A stretch of 64,000 bases of DNA from Rhizobiales bacterium Ga0077525 (GTDB lineage: Bacteria > Pseudomonadota > Alphaproteobacteria > Rhizobiales > Xanthobacteraceae). Below the pieces are notes generated by a model. The model was not told the origin of the DNA and did not search any database. It saw only the letters and a program-made list of their open reading frames with translations. The stretch lies in contig LNDS01000049.1 in assembly GCA_001464835.1 (NCBI GenBank), positions 81,230 to 145,229 on the forward strand, written 5' to 3'. Below are positions 28,481-36,925 of the stretch, in pieces (the first letter of the stretch is position 1; every line of letters starts with the position of its first letter). Position numbers and translations under genes: made by a program.

Positions 28481-28824
28481 CCGCGGCGATGGCCGAGCTG
28501 TGGCCTTTTCTGGTCCTCATTACCGTCGGCTTCCTGCCGAACGAAATCTGGCGTGTTTTCGGCCTGGTGCTGGCGCGCGGGCTGAACGAAGATTCCGAAA
28601 TTGTCATGTGGTCGCGGGCGGTGGCGACCGCGACTTTGGCCGGGGTCATCGCCAAGCTGCTGCTGTTTTCCAACGGCTCGCTCGCCGCGATACCGTTGAG
28701 CGTGCGGCTCGGCGCGACGGCGATCGGCTTCTTGGTTTTTCTGGTCGCCAGGCGCTCGGTGTTTGCCGGCGTCGCCGCCGGTGAAGTTTTGCTGCTGGCC
28801 GGCGGATATCTGTTCGCTAACTGA
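28477..28824 (+). CDS. AzlD domain-containing protein (branched-chain amino acid exporter small subunit)
   Basis: 115 residues, 3-4 hydrophobic helices: LWPFLVLITVGFLPNEIW, VATATLAGVIAKLLLFSN, IPLSVRLGATAIGFLVFL and AAGEVLLLAGGYLF. Its ATG overlaps the AzlC stop (ATGA), so the two are translationally coupled, the normal arrangement. AzlC and AzlD together export valine, leucine, isoleucine or similar compounds in Bacillus and Corynebacterium (BrnFE). No regulator is adjacent. Confidence 0.88.
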   Translation: MTAAMAELWPFLVLITVGFLPNEIWRVFGLVLARGLNEDSEIVMWSRAVATATLAGVIAKLLLFSNGSLAAIPLSVRLGATAIGFLVFLVARRSVFAGVAAGEVLLLAGGYLFAN

Positions 28825-28830
28825 CGTATT

Positions 28831-29253
28831 TCAGGAAAGCGCCGCCGACAGTTTCTTGGCGATATCGGCCAGCACGTCCGGCTTTTCCTTTTCGCTCGCC
28901 GGCGGCTTCATCGGCACGCCGCTTTTGCGCGGGATGACGTGGACGTGCAGGTGAAACACAACCTGTCCGCCCGGGCCTTCGTTGAACTGCTGCACGGTGA
29001 TGCCGTCCGCGCCGAGCGCGGCCATGCCGGCTTTCGCCACCTTCTGCGCCACCTTGGCGACATGGGCGAGATCGTCGGCGCCGATGTCGAGCAGGTTGCG
29101 GGCAGGGGCTTTCGGCAGCACCAGAGTATGTCCGGGCGCGCGCGGCATGATGTCGAGAAAGGCGATGGCCTTGTCGTCTTCGTAGACCTTGTAGCAGGGC
29201 AACTCGCCGCGCAGGATCTTGGCGAAAATGTTGTTCGGGTCGTAAGCAGGCAT
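28831..29253 (-). CDS. HIT (histidine triad) family hydrolase
   Basis: 140 residues. The triad HxHxHxx is HLHVHVIPR near residue 104. Start region NIFAKILRGELPCYKVYEDD and PRAPGHTLVLPK are typical of HinT-like proteins. HIT hydrolases act on nucleoside phosphoramidates or AMP-conjugates such as Lys-AMP and on dinucleoside polyphosphates. It reads towards azlD and is tandem with the FemAB-like gene with a 27-bp spacing; co-transcription with that gene is likely. Confidence 0.94.
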   Translation of the reverse strand: MPAYDPNNIFAKILRGELPCYKVYEDDKAIAFLDIMPRAPGHTLVLPKAPARNLLDIGADDLAHVAKVAQKVAKAGMAALGADGITVQQFNEGPGGQVVFHLHVHVIPRKSGVPMKPPASEKEKPDVLADIAKKLSAALS

Positions 29254-29280
29254 GAACGTTTCCCGGCTCTTTGAGAATCC

Positions 29281-30522
29281 CTAATCCTGTTCGAGCAAAT
29301 CCTTGCGGAAAGGCGCGGCCGCCGCAAGCTCCTCTCCGGCCGCCTGTACATAAGCCCGCTCGCGCGCCAGATACTCGGCCACCGCCCGGCGCAGGCCGGG
29401 GTTGGCGATGAAGTGCGCCGAGTAGGTGGTGTGCGGCATGTAGCCCCGCGCCAGCTTATGCTCCCCCTGCGCGCCGGCCTCGACCCGCTTCAGTCTGTTG
29501 GCGATGGCGTAGTCGATGGCCTGATAGTAGCAAAGCTCGAAATGCAGGAACGGGTGGTGCTCGATCGCGCCCCAGTTGCGGCCGTAGATCGTGTCGGACC
29601 CTAAGAAATTGATGGCGCCGGCGATCCAGCGGCCGGTGCGCTTGGCCATCATCAGCAGGATGCGGTCGCCCATTTTTTCGCCGACGATGGAAAAGAACTC
29701 GCGTGTCAGATAGGGACGCCCCCATTTGCGCGAGCCGGTGTCGATGTAGAACCTGAAGAAGGCGTCCCAGATGTCCTCGGTCAAGTCCTTGCCGGTGAGC
29801 CAGTGCACCTCGATGCCGGGGGCGAGGGCTTCCTTGCGCTCGCGCTTGATCGCCTTTCGCTTGCGCGAGGCGAGCCGGCCGAGGAAGTCCTCGAAGGTCG
29901 CGTAGCCTTCGTTCTGCCAGTGGAATTGCTGGTCGGTGCGCAGCAGATAGCCACGCTGGCCGAGTAGGGTCCATTCGCTTTCCGTCACGAAGGTGACATG
30001 CGCCGACGACAGTTCGCTCGCCGTAGTGATCTCGGCCAGCGCATCGGCCAGCGCGTCGCGTACCTGCTCGGCCATCGGGCCCGGGCGCGTGAGGAGGCGC
30101 GGCCCGGTCGCTGGGGTGAACGGCACGGCGACCTGGAGCTTTGGGTAGTACTGGCCACCGGCGTGCTCGAACGCCTCGGCCCAGCCGTGGTCGAAGACGT
30201 ATTCGCCCTGCGAATGCGATTTCACATAACAGGGCGCGCAGCCGGCCAGGTTGCCGTTGGCCGTCTCGGCCAGCAGGTGGCGCGGCTGCCAGCCGCTCCT
30301 GCCGCCGACGCATTTCGCCTGTTCAAGAGAAGATAGGAAATCGTGTGATACGAAAGGGTTGTATGTATGTCCTCGTGTGGATAACTCCGGGGATAACTCA
30401 TCCTCATGTGATACTTTAACTGTGCCGCCGCTGGCCTCACCGCCGGCGCAGGCATCCCATTCCACAGCCGGAATTTTGGCCAGCGAGGGCTCGATGCGAA
30501 TGCGGAGTTCGAGATCGGTCAT
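29281..30522 (-). CDS. FemAB-like (DUF482/PF04339) GNAT-type acyltransferase
   Basis: 413 residues. Recognisable family segments are NPFVSHDFLSSLEQAKCVG, FDHGWAEAFEHAGGQYYPKL, VPFTPATGPRLL, WQNEGYATFEDFLGRLASRK, FYIDTGSRKWGRPYLTREFF and MPHTTYSAHFIANPGLRRAV. The fold is a double GNAT like FemABX peptidoglycan-interpeptide ligases, but the physiological reaction of DUF482 proteins is not established. Residues about 30-54 are an insertion coded by AT-richer DNA containing a duplicated GGATAACTC, absent from the usual family layout. Confidence 0.9.
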   Translation of the reverse strand: MTDLELRIRIEPSLAKIPAVEWDACAGGEASGGTVKVSHEDELSPELSTRGHTYNPFVSHDFLSSLEQAKCVGGRSGWQPRHLLAETANGNLAGCAPCYVKSHSQGEYVFDHGWAEAFEHAGGQYYPKLQVAVPFTPATGPRLLTRPGPMAEQVRDALADALAEITTASELSSAHVTFVTESEWTLLGQRGYLLRTDQQFHWQNEGYATFEDFLGRLASRKRKAIKRERKEALAPGIEVHWLTGKDLTEDIWDAFFRFYIDTGSRKWGRPYLTREFFSIVGEKMGDRILLMMAKRTGRWIAGAINFLGSDTIYGRNWGAIEHHPFLHFELCYYQAIDYAIANRLKRVEAGAQGEHKLARGYMPHTTYSAHFIANPGLRRAVAEYLARERAYVQAAGEELAAAAPFRKDLLEQD

Positions 30523-30614
30523 AAGTCCCGAGGGCCTTGAGAGTGGCGCGTCGAGATCATCCTAATCCGAAACCGGCCGGCGGGGATCATCCGTTTGTGG
30601 AACTCACCCAGCAG

Positions 30615-30890
30615 CTAGCGGCAGACCACCACATCGAAGCCGGTCGGCATACCGTCCCACCGATAGCCTTGCGTCGGATAGCAGTTGGCCGGGATGCGGC
30701 CGCAGCCTGCCGGCGTGCAGGCAATCTGGCCGCCGGCGCGCGGCTGCCGCACGACGCGCTGTTTTGGAATCTTCTTCTTGGTGCTCGCTTGAGATGCGCC
30801 CGCCGAGGATTGCGCGGCAGCCGGCGCGGACAGCGCGCCGAGCCCGAAAGCGGCGGCGATGACAAGGATGGCAAAGTGAGGTGTTTTCAT
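30615..30890 (-). CDS. Small secreted Cys-containing protein
   Basis: 91 residues: signal peptide (MKTPHFAILVIAAAFGLGA, cleavage near AQSSA), a basic KKKIPKQRVVRQPRAGG stretch, then a compact C-terminal region with four Cys (IACTPAGC, NCYPTQGYRW, VVVCR). Two disulfides in a small periplasmic domain are plausible. This Cys-pattern tail occurs in short conserved Bradyrhizobium-type proteins; no function is known. It is monocistronic. Confidence 0.8.
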   Translation of the reverse strand: MKTPHFAILVIAAAFGLGALSAPAAAQSSAGASQASTKKKIPKQRVVRQPRAGGQIACTPAGCGRIPANCYPTQGYRWDGMPTGFDVVVCR

Positions 30891-30960
30891 GAATCCGGCT
30901 CCGCCTGCTTGATCGACGACAACGGCGACTGCGCGACCCTTGTTCCGCCGCGCGACCAGA

Positions 30961-31710
30961 CTAAGACGGACGGAAGCCTTCGAAGATCATTTGGTCGGCA
31001 TGACGCGCGGCGATTTGCCGGTCGTGTTCACTACGCACTGTCCACGTTAAAAGAGGCAGGCCGAACGCATGGCGCGCCAGCCACGGCGCCGGCGACGGCA
31101 GGTCCTTGACCGAATAGGCAAGGAACTGCGGCCGCGACTGCGGCGCGTGCAACACAAATGCCAGCCGGACTTTCTCCGCCGCCGACAGCCGGTCCCATTC
31201 GTGGTGGGTGTAGTGCCGCTCGGCGACGATGCCGCGTGGAAGTTCCGGTGCGATATTTCGAAGCGCGATGATCGGCGCCGGATCGAACGACATCAAGGCT
31301 GCCGGACCTTTGTAAGCCGCCAGGATTTCGGCGGCCCGGGCAGCAAGCCGCAAATCGCCGTCGAAGCGGCTCTTGAGTTCGATCACCAGCGGCGTTCGCC
31401 CGGCCGTCAGGTCGCATAATTCGCGCAAGGTCAGAATGCGCTCGGCGGTCGCTTTGAAGCGCACTGCTTGAAGCGCCGCGGCATCCATGCGGGCGAGGGC
31501 CTCGCTGCCTTCGGTGAGGCGGCCGAGCGCATCGTCATGGTGCACCATGGCTTCGCCATCGGCACTGATCTGAACGTCGGTTTCGATGGCGTAGCCGCCG
31601 GCAATGGCGGCGGTGAAGGCTGACGCGGTGTTCTCGATGACGCCGGCCGCCGCATCGTGCAGGCCGCGATGCGCGATCGGTCGAGCGGTGAGCCAGCTCA
31701 GGTCCGGCAT
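30961..31710 (-). CDS. Glycerophosphodiester phosphodiesterase (UgpQ-type)
   Basis: 249 residues. GDPD motifs in order: IAHRGLHDAAAGVIENTAS (catalytic His and Glu), AIETDVQISADGEAMVHHDD (ExD and second His), LVIELKS and a C-terminal LLTWTVRSEHD. No signal peptide, so the protein is cytoplasmic, like UgpQ. It hydrolyses glycerophosphodiesters released from phospholipids to glycerol-3-phosphate and an alcohol. The Rid-family gene upstream ends 18 bp before its start on the same strand. Confidence 0.93.
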   Translation of the reverse strand: MPDLSWLTARPIAHRGLHDAAAGVIENTASAFTAAIAGGYAIETDVQISADGEAMVHHDDALGRLTEGSEALARMDAAALQAVRFKATAERILTLRELCDLTAGRTPLVIELKSRFDGDLRLAARAAEILAAYKGPAALMSFDPAPIIALRNIAPELPRGIVAERHYTHHEWDRLSAAEKVRLAFVLHAPQSRPQFLAYSVKDLPSPAPWLARHAFGLPLLTWTVRSEHDRQIAARHADQMIFEGFRPS

Positions 31711-31728
31711 GAATGGTTCCGGTTGCGG

Positions 31729-32196
31729 TCAGGCGACCTCGAATGTGGCCTCGACCTCGACGGCGGCATTCGCCGGCAAAGCCGACACGCCGACAGTGGA
31801 GCGGGCATGGCGGCCGCGGTCGCCAAACACTTCCACCATCAGGTCGGAGGCGCCGTTCATGACCTTCGGCCCATCGGCAAAACCGGGGGCCGAATTGATG
31901 AAGCCGCCGAGCCGCACCACCCGGGTGACATTGTCGAGATCGCCGATGGCGGCCTTCACTTGCGCCAGCAGATTGACCGCGCAGGCGCGCGCCGCCTTCT
32001 GGCCGTCCTCGACCGAGACGTCGGCGCCGAGCTGGCCCTTGGCGGCGAGCTTGCCGTCGGAACCGAAGCAGAGCTGGCCTGACACGGTGACGAGATTGCC
32101 ACTGCGGACGTAGGCCACGTAGTTGGCGATCGGAGCAGCCGGCGTCGGCAGCGTGATGCCGAGGTTAACCAGCGCCTTTTCAACTAAACCAGGCAT
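31729..32196 (-). CDS. RidA family protein (YjgF, second copy)
   Basis: 155 residues from MPGLVEKALVNLGITLP, the family-typical start of the longer Rid subgroup. Key segments: AYVRSGNLVTVSGQLCFG, AARACAVNLLAQVKAAIGDL, VTRVVRLGGFINSAPGFAD, and RSTVGVSALPANAAVEVEAT with the conserved Arg and Glu. Cytoplasmic trimer that hydrolyses reactive imines. The other Rid gene at 4.1 kb is shorter and more divergent. Probably co-transcribed with the glycerophosphodiesterase (18-bp spacing). Confidence 0.94.
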   Translation of the reverse strand: MPGLVEKALVNLGITLPTPAAPIANYVAYVRSGNLVTVSGQLCFGSDGKLAAKGQLGADVSVEDGQKAARACAVNLLAQVKAAIGDLDNVTRVVRLGGFINSAPGFADGPKVMNGASDLMVEVFGDRGRHARSTVGVSALPANAAVEVEATFEVA

Positions 32197-32408
32197 GAAA
32201 CGTCTCCGATAGCGGCCATTGCGACAGTTATATTTCTTGAGAAATGTATTGGCCGATTGGTCCATTATGCGCAAGCGCGGCCGGGCGGGCGGTTGCTGGA
32301 AACCTTACCGGCGCTTATCTTCGAAATACGCGCCTCGTTCCTGCCCCGATAGGCGTGCCTAGTTCCTCGGCTGATGCTGCAACGCTGCTCGCGAGAGGCC
32401 TGAATTTC

Positions 32409-33323
32409 ATGATCCTGCGCGTCACTGCCAAACGCCTGATTTTGCCATTCCTCGGCCTTCTGGCCGCAGGCCTGTGGACCGCGACAGCCGGCCTGCCGGC
32501 CCGCTCCGCACCGGTGTCGCCGCCGGCTGCGGTTCCGGCGGCGCGGATGGAAGCGGTCGTGCTGGCTCCGCACCGCGCCATCTACGATCTCAAACTGTCG
32601 AAATCGAGCGGCAGCCGCGGCATCCAGGCGGTGCGCGGGCGTATCGTCTACGACTTTTCCGGCAATGCCTGCGATGGCTACGAACTGAATTTCCGCCAGG
32701 TCTCCGAACTGGATTCCGGCGAAGGCAAGAACGCGCTGAGCGACCTGCGCTCGACCACCTGGGAAGACGGCGAGGCGACGAAGTTCCGCTTCAATTCGGA
32801 AAACAAGCTCAACGACAATCCGGCGGAGATGGTCGATGGCACGGCCGAACGCAATGCGTCGGCCGTGGCGGTCGAACTGAAAAAGCCGAAGAGCCGCAAA
32901 TTCACCGTGCCGGTCGATGCCGTTTTTCCAACCGAGCATATGCGGCGCATCGTTCTGGCGGCGCGCGACGGCAAAACCATTCTGGAGTTTCCGGTCTATG
33001 ACGGCTCGGAGACCGGCGAGAAGCTCTACAACACGCTGACCGTTATCGGCCGCGCCATCGAGCCGGGTCAGAAGCCGGTCGGCGATGCGGCTGCGAAAAC
33101 GCCGGAAATGGCCGCGCTCAAACGCTGGCCGGTGACGATCAGCTATTTCGAGAAAAAGGACGAGAAGGCCGAGCAGTCCGGCGAGCAGACGCCGGTCTAC
33201 GCCATCTCTTTCGAGCTTTATGAAAACGGCATCTCGCGCGCGCTCATTCTCGACTACAACGATTTCACCATCACCGGCGAGATGTCGTCGCTGGAGATGA
33301 AGAAAGAGAAGCCGTGCAAGTGA
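32409..33323 (+). CDS. EipB-family (DUF1849) cell envelope integrity protein
   Basis: 304 residues. Signal peptide to about residue 32 (LGLLAAGLWTATAGLPA). EipB-type beta-spiral motifs: LAPHRAIYDLKLSKSSGSRG, VYDFSGNACDGYELNFRQVS, TTWEDGEATKFRFNSENKLN, FPVYDGSETGEKLYNTLTVI, and a closing YENGISRALILDYNDFTITG. Two Cys (in NACDGYE and near the C-terminal KPCK) match the disulfide that closes the EipB spiral. EipB is a periplasmic protein needed for envelope integrity in Brucella. The ATG with GAGAGG 12 nt upstream was chosen over a longer frame. Confidence 0.9.
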   Translation: MILRVTAKRLILPFLGLLAAGLWTATAGLPARSAPVSPPAAVPAARMEAVVLAPHRAIYDLKLSKSSGSRGIQAVRGRIVYDFSGNACDGYELNFRQVSELDSGEGKNALSDLRSTTWEDGEATKFRFNSENKLNDNPAEMVDGTAERNASAVAVELKKPKSRKFTVPVDAVFPTEHMRRIVLAARDGKTILEFPVYDGSETGEKLYNTLTVIGRAIEPGQKPVGDAAAKTPEMAALKRWPVTISYFEKKDEKAEQSGEQTPVYAISFELYENGISRALILDYNDFTITGEMSSLEMKKEKPCK

Positions 33324-33399
33324 GAGTTTGTACTTACAGGCGAGGGCGGACTACATTGCGGCGAGAATTCCTTCAGCCCGCGGCGCGCTAGACTGATTC

Positions 33400-34008
33400 A
33401 TGACCACGCGGATTCCAGGGTTTTTCGAAGGGACGGGAATGCCCGATCCCGGCTGGTGGGAGGCCTTGTGGCCGGATCCTGCCAGAGTGTTGCGGGATAT
33501 TGGGGTCACGTCCGGCAGTGACGTTGTGGACCTATGCTGCGGCGATGGGTGGTTTACCTTCCCGCTGTCCAGGCCGGCGCGCAGCGTGGTTGCCATCGAC
33601 ATCGATGCGGCGCTTTTAGAGATGGCAAAGATTCGAATGGCCGAACGGGGCGGCGCACCGAATTGTACGTTTATCGAGGCCGATGCCTACGAAATTGTTG
33701 GGCTGCTGAACGCGCCGGTGGATTATGTTTTGCTGGCCAATGCCTTTCACGGCGTCCCGGATCGGCCGCGTCTCGCTGAAGCCGTTCATGATGTTCTCAG
33801 GCCCGGCGGTCTATTCGGCATCGTCAATTGGCATGCAACGCCGCGTGAGCAAACGCCGGTGCTGGGGCAGCCGCGTGGGCCGGCGACCGAACTCCGGATG
33901 ACATTGGAACAGACGATTGCCAGCGTTGAATCCGGCGGGCTCAAATTCAGCAAAAATGTCGATGTGTCGCCATACCACTATGGCGCAGTTTTTGAGCGTC
34001 TCCGGTAA
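33400..34008 (+). CDS. Class I SAM-dependent methyltransferase
   Basis: 202 residues. SAM-binding motifs are visible: SDVVDLCCGDGWFTFPLSR (motif I, DxxCGxG), VVAIDIDAALLEMAKIRM (motif II acidic), DYVLLANAFHGV (motif IV) and DVLRPGGLFGIVNWH (post-III). The family (Methyltransf_11/31-like) methylates small molecules, lipids or metals; no substrate is clear. The next gene, a nucleoside phosphorylase, begins 2 bp after the stop. Codon use appears a little less GC-rich than in surrounding genes. Confidence 0.9.
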   Translation: MTTRIPGFFEGTGMPDPGWWEALWPDPARVLRDIGVTSGSDVVDLCCGDGWFTFPLSRPARSVVAIDIDAALLEMAKIRMAERGGAPNCTFIEADAYEIVGLLNAPVDYVLLANAFHGVPDRPRLAEAVHDVLRPGGLFGIVNWHATPREQTPVLGQPRGPATELRMTLEQTIASVESGGLKFSKNVDVSPYHYGAVFERLR

Positions 34009-34010
34009 AC

Positions 34011-34790
34011 ATGCCACCCTTGCTAGACAACAAAAATTCAGCGTCGCCTTCCGTATTTCGTCCGGCAGCGCTGCTGCGCGAAGCGCGCCGGCAAAAAGGA
34101 TTGCAGAACGTCGACGTGCCGGCGGTCTGCATTCTTGACCCGGACGGCGACATGGTGCGGCGCTTGCGTAAAGAGCAGCGGTCCAGGACCTTCGAAGGGT
34201 GGCCTTGCTACCACACCCAACTGGACGCCTTCGAGCTCGCAGGGCAAACCGTCGGCATCGTGGGTTGCGCGGTCGGCGCGCCCTTTGCCGTATTGGTGGC
34301 GGAAGAGTTGTTTGAGGCCGGTTGCCGTCTGTTGCTGAGCGTGACATCTGCTGGTCAAATCGTGCCAGCCGGGCCAACACCCTATTTTATCGTTATTGAC
34401 CGCGCCTTGCGTGATGAAGGGACCAGCTATCATTACGCGGCGCCTTCCGAATACAGCGATGCCAATGCAGGTTTGGTTGCAATGGCCGATGCCGCCCTTA
34501 AAGCCGCGGGCCTGCGTGCCATCGTCGGTTCGACCTGGACCACGGACGCGCCTTTCCGAGAAACCGCAGAAGCGATAGCGGCCGCGGAGAAGCGCGGCAT
34601 ACTTGCTGTCGAGATGGAAGCGGCTGCGCTCTACACCTTTGCCAGAGCGCGCCAGGTCGATGTTTTATGTATCGCACATGTGACCAACACGATGGGAAAT
34701 GCCGACCAGGATTTTGAAAAAGGGGCGGCTGATGGAACGGACGATGCGTTGCAGATTCTTGAAGCTATCGTGCGAGCGTGGAAATCCTGA
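34011..34790 (+). CDS. Nucleoside phosphorylase (uridine phosphorylase-like)
   Basis: 259 residues. PNP/UDP phosphorylase superfamily marks: VGIVGCAVGAPFAVLVAEEL, a phosphate/nucleoside loop LLSVTSAGQI, GSTWTTDAPFRET and the ribose-binding VEMEAAALYTFA. It phosphorolyses a nucleoside to base and ribose-1-phosphate; the specific base is not deducible, although the layout is closest to uridine phosphorylase-like enzymes. It directly follows the methyltransferase gene, suggesting a shared transcript and possibly linked nucleoside/methylthioadenosine metabolism (inference). Confidence 0.88.
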   Translation: MPPLLDNKNSASPSVFRPAALLREARRQKGLQNVDVPAVCILDPDGDMVRRLRKEQRSRTFEGWPCYHTQLDAFELAGQTVGIVGCAVGAPFAVLVAEELFEAGCRLLLSVTSAGQIVPAGPTPYFIVIDRALRDEGTSYHYAAPSEYSDANAGLVAMADAALKAAGLRAIVGSTWTTDAPFRETAEAIAAAEKRGILAVEMEAAALYTFARARQVDVLCIAHVTNTMGNADQDFEKGAADGTDDALQILEAIVRAWKS

Positions 34791-34856
34791 AAATTCCGTA
34801 TCCGCCGTAAGTTAATAGCGAAAACGAGGCGCTCGCCACTTGCCGTCTGTTCGCTT

Positions 34857-36107
34857 CTACTCCTCATCCAGCGCTAACCCCTTCACCACCGCATCCTTGC
34901 CGAATTTCGAGCGCAGCTTGTCGATGGCGTGTTCGGCCTGCGCGCCGCGGCGGTCGATCAGGTCGGAGAGATCGTCGCCGGTGGCGTCCTGGAGGTGGCT
35001 AACGCCGATGCCGATCAGCCGGAAGCGCGCCTGGCCCACTTCATGGCGCAACAGGTCGCGGCCGGCGTCGAAGATGCGCGCCGCCAGTTGCGTCGGATTG
35101 CCGAGCGCGCGCGCCCGCGTGCGCAGCTTGAAGTCGGCGGTCTTGAGTTTCAGCGTCACCGTCGAGCCGGCGAGCTGCGCTTTCTTGAGCCGCGCCGAGA
35201 CCCGTTCGGTCAGGTCCCACAGATGCTGCTCGAGCGGCCGCAATTCGCCGATGTTTTCGTTGAAGGTCGTTTCCGCCGAGACGCTTTTGGTGTCGCGCAC
35301 CGGATCGACGCGGCGCACATCAATTCCGCGTGCCAGATGCCAGAGCCGGGCGCCTTCCTCGCCGTAGCGGCGCATCAGGTCAGTCTTGTCGGCGCGTTGC
35401 AGGTCGGCGATCAGGCGATAGCCGTCGGCGGCAAGTTTGGCCGCACTGACCGCGCCGACGCCATAAATGAAACCGACCGGCCGGGTGCTGAGGAAGGCGA
35501 AAGCATCCGCCTGTCCGATCACGGCAAAGCCGCGCGGCTTGTCGAGGTCAGAAGCGATCTTGGCGAGAAACTTGTTGGCCGAGAGGCCAGCCGATACGGT
35601 GATGCCGAGGTCGCGCTCGACCTCGGCGGCAAAGCGCGCCAGCACCTTGGCGGCGCTCATGCCGTGTAGCCTTTCGGTGCCTGTCAGATCGAGAAACGCC
35701 TCGTCGATCGACAAGGGCTCGACCAAAGGCGTCAGCGCCAGCATCCTCTCGCGCACGGCGCGGCCGACCTCGACATATTTCGACATGTTCGGCTTGACCA
35801 CGGCGGCGTGCGGACAAAGTTCCAGCGCTTTGAACATCGGCATCGCCGAGCGCACGCCATAGGTGCGCGCGACATAGCAGCAGGTCGAGACCACGCCGCG
35901 TTTTCCGCCGCCGACGATGACCGGCCGGTCGAGGAGAGCCGGGTCGTCGCGTTTTTCGATGGTGGCGTAGAAGGCGTCGCAGTCGATATGGGCGATGGTC
36001 AGCGCGGCGAGTTCCGGGTGCCGCGCCAGGCGCGGCGAGCCGCAGGCCGGGCAGCGTTTCGCGGCGTCAGCCGTATCGGTCAGGCAATCGCGGCAGAACG
36101 CCGTCAC
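34857..36107 (-). CDS. dinB: DNA polymerase IV with N-terminal zinc ribbon
   Basis: 416 residues from a GTG (VTAFCRDCL) that overlaps the DUF3572 stop codon (GTGA). The N-terminus has a zinc ribbon, CRDC...CPAC, typical of rhizobial DinB. Y-family polymerase motifs follow: [46 protein letters not shown] (catalytic Asp-Glu), [16 protein letters not shown] and the little finger. It performs error-prone translesion synthesis. No LexA-type box was identified upstream, since the promoter belongs to the upstream DUF3572 gene. Confidence 0.94.
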   Translation of the reverse strand: MTAFCRDCLTDTADAAKRCPACGSPRLARHPELAALTIAHIDCDAFYATIEKRDDPALLDRPVIVGGGKRGVVSTCCYVARTYGVRSAMPMFKALELCPHAAVVKPNMSKYVEVGRAVRERMLALTPLVEPLSIDEAFLDLTGTERLHGMSAAKVLARFAAEVERDLGITVSAGLSANKFLAKIASDLDKPRGFAVIGQADAFAFLSTRPVGFIYGVGAVSAAKLAADGYRLIADLQRADKTDLMRRYGEEGARLWHLARGIDVRRVDPVRDTKSVSAETTFNENIGELRPLEQHLWDLTERVSARLKKAQLAGSTVTLKLKTADFKLRTRARALGNPTQLAARIFDAGRDLLRHEVGQARFRLIGIGVSHLQDATGDDLSDLIDRRGAQAEHAIDKLRSKFGKDAVVKGLALDEE

Positions 36108-36385
36108 GGAATCTCGCGCTCCCAGGGTTCGCCGCCGAGCGCATGATGCGCGCGGGCGATGTCGGCTGCGCCGCACCCCGATTCAGTGACAAATGCGGCG
36201 GCCAGTTGCTCGTCCGAAGCGAGGTAGGCGAGTACCCCGGCGAGGAATCCTGGCTCGCCGGCGGCGGCGCGAATCTCGTCGGGGCCGAGGCCGGTGACGG
36301 AAAGGAAGCGGCCGAGCCGTTCCGGTTCCCCGGCGATATAGCCAAGTGCCTGAATGGCCAGCGATTCTGCCGCCTCTTCAGGCAT
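36104..36385 (-). CDS. DUF3572 family protein
   Basis: 93 residues from the ATG giving [19 protein letters not shown]; the core [37 protein letters not shown] and the C-terminal helix match DUF3572, an alphaproteobacterial family of unknown function. A TTG at 36406 (MIKPPRN...) may be the real start because many relatives have a short basic N-terminus of that kind. It is translationally coupled to dinB (GTGA), so a role in DNA damage tolerance is an attractive but unproven guess. Confidence 0.88.
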   Translation of the reverse strand: MPEEAAESLAIQALGYIAGEPERLGRFLSVTGLGPDEIRAAAGEPGFLAGVLAYLASDEQLAAAFVTESGCGAADIARAHHALGGEPWEREIP

Positions 36386-36531
36386 ATTGCGGGGCGGCTT
36401 GATCAAGTTTCGTTTGCCTTTCTTAAACAAATCGGGACTACCGTTGTTATTCAATCATGCCCGAGCGCGGCTGGCCTGGCGACGCCGTCGGCGCGTTGAG
36501 TCGGTGCCTTGGGGAAAAAGTGGGGCGGCAG

Positions 36532-36903
36532 ATGGCGAAGACCGTCCTGATCGTGGAGGACAACGAGCTTAACATGAAGCTCTTCCACGATCTTTTGGAA
36601 GCGCATGGCTACGATATTGTCGGTACGCGCAGCGGCATTGAAGCGCTCGATCTGGTGCGCAAGCATCGGCCCGACCTGGTCCTGATGGACATCCAACTGC
36701 CGGAAGTGTCCGGGCTTGAAGTCACCAAATGGCTCAAGGACGACCCGGAACTCAAGCACATCCCCGTCGTCGCTGTCACCGCCTTCGCCATGAAGGGCGA
36801 CGAGGAACGCATCCGCGAAGGCGGCTGCGAGGCCTATTTGTCCAAGCCGATCTCGGTGGGGAAATTCATCGAGACCATTCGTCATTTTTTAGGCCCGGCG
36901 TGA
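36532..36903 (+). CDS. divK: Single-domain response regulator DivK
   Basis: 123 residues, a bare receiver domain: [20 protein letters not shown] with the acidic pair, phosphoacceptor Asp in [16 protein letters not shown], conserved Thr/Ala in [14 protein letters not shown] and Lys in [15 protein letters not shown]. In Caulobacter and rhizobia DivK signals through DivJ, PleC, DivL and CckA to control CtrA activity and cell-cycle polarity. pleD follows 22 bp downstream, the conserved order. The ATG lies about 10 nt after a GGGG stretch. Confidence 0.95.
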   Translation: MAKTVLIVEDNELNMKLFHDLLEAHGYDIVGTRSGIEALDLVRKHRPDLVLMDIQLPEVSGLEVTKWLKDDPELKHIPVVAVTAFAMKGDEERIREGGCEAYLSKPISVGKFIETIRHFLGPA

Positions 36904-36925
36904 AAGTTCAAGTGAGAGTAAAAGC

